A DNA stretch of 6,273 nt from Bacillota bacterium (GTDB lineage Bacteria > Bacillota > Desulfotomaculia > Desulfotomaculales > JAJYZD01), in contig JAJYZD010000220.1 of the NCBI GenBank assembly GCA_021800315.1, positions 1-6,273 on the forward strand. The letters are read 5' to 3'. Under the pieces are notes generated by a model that worked only from the letters and a program-made list of their open reading frames with translations, was not told the origin of the DNA and made no database searches. Shown here in pieces: positions 4,889 through 6,273 of the stretch; within the stretch, counting starts at the first letter, position 1; every line of letters begins with the position of its first letter. The position numbers were made by a program, and so were the translations under genes.

Positions 4889-5936
4889 CCTCACCGCCGG
4901 CCTCGTCGGCTTTACCGGCTCCGGCAAGACCACCGTCTTCAACCTGCTCACCGGCCAGACCGTCCAGGTTTCCGATCGCGCCAGGACCAACGTCGGCATG
5001 GCCAGGGTACCCGATCCAAGGGTGGACTTACTCTCCACCCTGTTCAAACCCCGGCGGACCGTGTACGCCCAGATTCAGTTCAGCGACGTTCCCGGCCTCG
5101 TTCCGGACAACCGGGCCGCCGCCGCCCAGTTCCTCTCGGGCATCCGGGACGTCGACCTCCTGATCTACATCCTGAACTCGTTCGCGGATGACTGTCCCGA
5201 TCCCTTACGCGACCTCACCGCGCTGTCCGTGGAACTTCTCCTGGTCGACATGGAAGTGGTGGAACGCCGCCTGGAGAGGATCCGCGGCGGCAAGAAACCA
5301 ACCCCCCAACTGGAAGAGGAACGCGAACTTCTCACCCGCTGCCTTTCATGGCTGGAGCAGGAAAGGCGCCTGGACAGCCTGGAACTCGACCCGGCCGAAA
5401 AGGTCCTCTTGCGCAACTTCGGCTTCCTCACCGACAAACCGGTCATGGCGGTGGTCAACCTGGACGAGGCCGGGCGCAGTTACCCCAACCGGCGGGAGTT
5501 GACCGCTTACGCCGCCGCGGAAGGCATACCGGTAGTGGAGTTATGCGGCCGCATGGAGATGGAGATAAACCAACTGGCGCCCGAGGACCGTGCCGCTTTC
5601 ATGGCGGATCTGGGGATAGAGGAATCGGGCATCGACCGGGTGGCCCGGGAGGCCTACCGGCGGCTGGGCCTGGTCTCCTTCTTCACCGTGGGAGAAGACG
5701 AGGTGAAGGCCTGGACGGTTCAAGCCGGAACCCATGCGGTAAGAGCGGCCGGACGGATCCACTCCGACATCGAACGCGGCTTCATCCGGGCCGAGGTCTA
5801 CCATTACAACGACCTGGCCGAGTCCGGCACCGTGGCAGCGGTCCGGGAAAAAGGCCGTTTCCGCCTGGAGGGCAAGGATTACCCGGTCAAGGACGGCGAC
5901 ATCATCAATTTCCGTTTCAACGTCGGCAAAAAGTAG
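4878..5936 (+). CDS. YchF/OLA1-like P-loop GTPase/ATPase with C-terminal TGS-type (DUF933) domain
   Basis: This 352-residue protein is close to the roughly 360 of YchF. It begins with the P-loop GFTGSGKTT (residues 11-19). Asp70-Val-Pro-Gly73 (DVPGLV) is the G3 motif, and Asn194-Leu-Asp-Glu197 stands where YchF has NxxE instead of the NKxD that gives guanine specificity, so ATP may be bound as well as GTP. Residues about 115-175 are the alpha-helical insertion (VERRLERIR...LEEERELLTRCLSWLEQE), which may form a coiled coil. From about 265 (SFFTVGEDEVKAWT) to the end (DGDIINFRFNV) is the TGS-like domain, the best conserved part. YchF proteins bind ribosomes and act in translation and stress responses. 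The P-loop and DVPG differ from textbook YchF (NVGKS, DIAGL), so this looks like a divergent paralogue rather than the housekeeping copy. The GTG start has AAGGGGGA just upstream, inside the amidase gene. Confidence 0.85.
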   Translation: MATNLTAGLVGFTGSGKTTVFNLLTGQTVQVSDRARTNVGMARVPDPRVDLLSTLFKPRRTVYAQIQFSDVPGLVPDNRAAAAQFLSGIRDVDLLIYILNSFADDCPDPLRDLTALSVELLLVDMEVVERRLERIRGGKKPTPQLEEERELLTRCLSWLEQERRLDSLELDPAEKVLLRNFGFLTDKPVMAVVNLDEAGRSYPNRRELTAYAAAEGIPVVELCGRMEMEINQLAPEDRAAFMADLGIEESGIDRVAREAYRRLGLVSFFTVGEDEVKAWTVQAGTHAVRAAGRIHSDIERGFIRAEVYHYNDLAESGTVAAVREKGRFRLEGKDYPVKDGDIINFRFNVGKK

Positions 5937-6273
5937 CGGTCAGAGGGCCCTGCCTTCTTCTCTCATTAGAGCACAAGGGGGGCAGTAGTGTATACTTAAT
6001 TTTTGCACTAAAAGAACGACCCCTCCGCCAGGCTTCCGTACGACCTACTCCGTGAAGCCTCCCCACCATGAAGGGCGGAGCTTTCACCCTCTGCTGTGAG
6101 GCACCTCCGCCTTTTTGAAGGGCTGGAGATGAACCTTAGGGCTTCATGGTCCTGAAGTTACGCCGCAAGTTTGCTCTACGAGAGAGCAGTTCTTTCGGCA
6201 TGCGAAACGTTTCGCATAGGACCGGTCTCTTGGGAATCGGTTTTACGTGGCAGCCCTGGTGACCCGCCACAAC
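5937..6273 (+). other. Hairpin-rich region without a gene, candidate structured RNA or leader
   Basis: No frame here is convincing on either strand. The stems I can see, in order, are: a ten-bp stem with several G-U pairs (5950-5959 with 5976-5985); GGCTTC/GAAGCC (6031-6036 with 6054-6059); GGCGGAG/CTCCGCC (6074-6080 with 6105-6111); CTTCA/TGAAG (6142-6146 with 6153-6157); TGCTCT/AGAGCA (6172-6177 with 6183-6188); the 18-base palindrome ATGCGAAACGTTTCGCAT (6200-6217); ACCG/CGGT (6221-6224 with 6238-6241); and GTGGC/GCCAC (6247-6251 with 6266-6270). This density is unusual for an intergenic spacer. It suggests a non-coding RNA, such as the guide-type RNA found before an IscB/TnpB-family gene, or a regulatory leader of a gene beyond the window. 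The family is not established. Confidence 0.45.
6074..6116 (+). terminator. Terminator-like hairpin downstream of the GTPase gene
   Basis: GGCGGAG (6074-6080) pairs with CTCCGCC (6105-6111), and a run of five T (6112-6116) follows at once. The 24-base loop holds a small inner stem, TCAC/GTGA (6084-6087 with 6096-6099). It may end the amidase-GTPase transcript, 138 bases after the stop codon. An identical copy of the 3' arm lies upstream at 6023-6029 and could compete for the same 5' arm. Confidence 0.5.

Noticed and set aside
5348..6055. A 235-residue plus-strand frame
   Set aside because: It overlaps the GTPase in another frame and is a run of Gly, Arg and Pro, the usual shadow in GC-rich coding sequence.
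6135..6273. A minus-strand frame open to the right edge, ending near 6135
   Set aside because: The roughly 46 residues are not recognisable as a protein end, and the same bases form several exact hairpins, so RNA structure explains them better. It should be rechecked if more sequence becomes available.

Overview
The window looks like chromosomal DNA of an anaerobic, GC-rich Firmicute, probably of the Peptococcaceae/Desulfotomaculum type. This is an inference from purine-rich AAGGAGG-type ribosome binding sites, SigA-like promoters with 17-bp spacers, a tRNA gene that encodes its CCA end, and the style of the housekeeping proteins. No species can be named from the sequence alone.

Positions 1 to about 3010 are the right-hand part of an integrated mobile element. 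It carries two tandem, related ribbon-helix-helix-like proteins, each behind its own good promoter, and a small membrane protein. An AT-rich regulatory gap follows. Then come a 58-residue excisionase-like helix-turn-helix protein (1532-1708) and a complete tyrosine recombinase (1757-2971). The recombinase gene stops 39 bp from the 3' end of a tRNA-Leu(CAA) gene on the opposite strand, the usual arrangement for an element integrated in a tRNA gene. The tRNA is intact and has a clear promoter on the minus strand.

Positions 3099-3763 hold no convincing protein gene but several hairpins, a U-run and a promoter. The promoter leads into the most interesting gene of the window, at 3764-3988. This is a stand-alone NifU C-terminal-domain protein whose conserved CxxC motif reads Cys-Gly-Gly-UGA. 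The frame continues with a perfectly ordinary NifU C-terminus, so the UGA is best read as selenocysteine. Two hairpins just downstream are SECIS candidates; one has a GGUC tetraloop like that of the E. coli fdhF SECIS. The gene ends in a strong Rho-independent terminator, which shows that the transcription unit spans the UGA.

Positions 4037-5936 hold two overlapping genes: a nitrilase-superfamily (omega-amidase-like) hydrolase and a YchF/OLA1-like P-loop GTPase/ATPase with a C-terminal TGS-type (DUF933) domain. The last 337 bases have no protein gene and are dense in hairpins, including a terminator-like stem with a competing upstream copy of its 3' arm and a possible pseudoknot. They may be a structured non-coding RNA or the 5' leader of a gene beyond the window.
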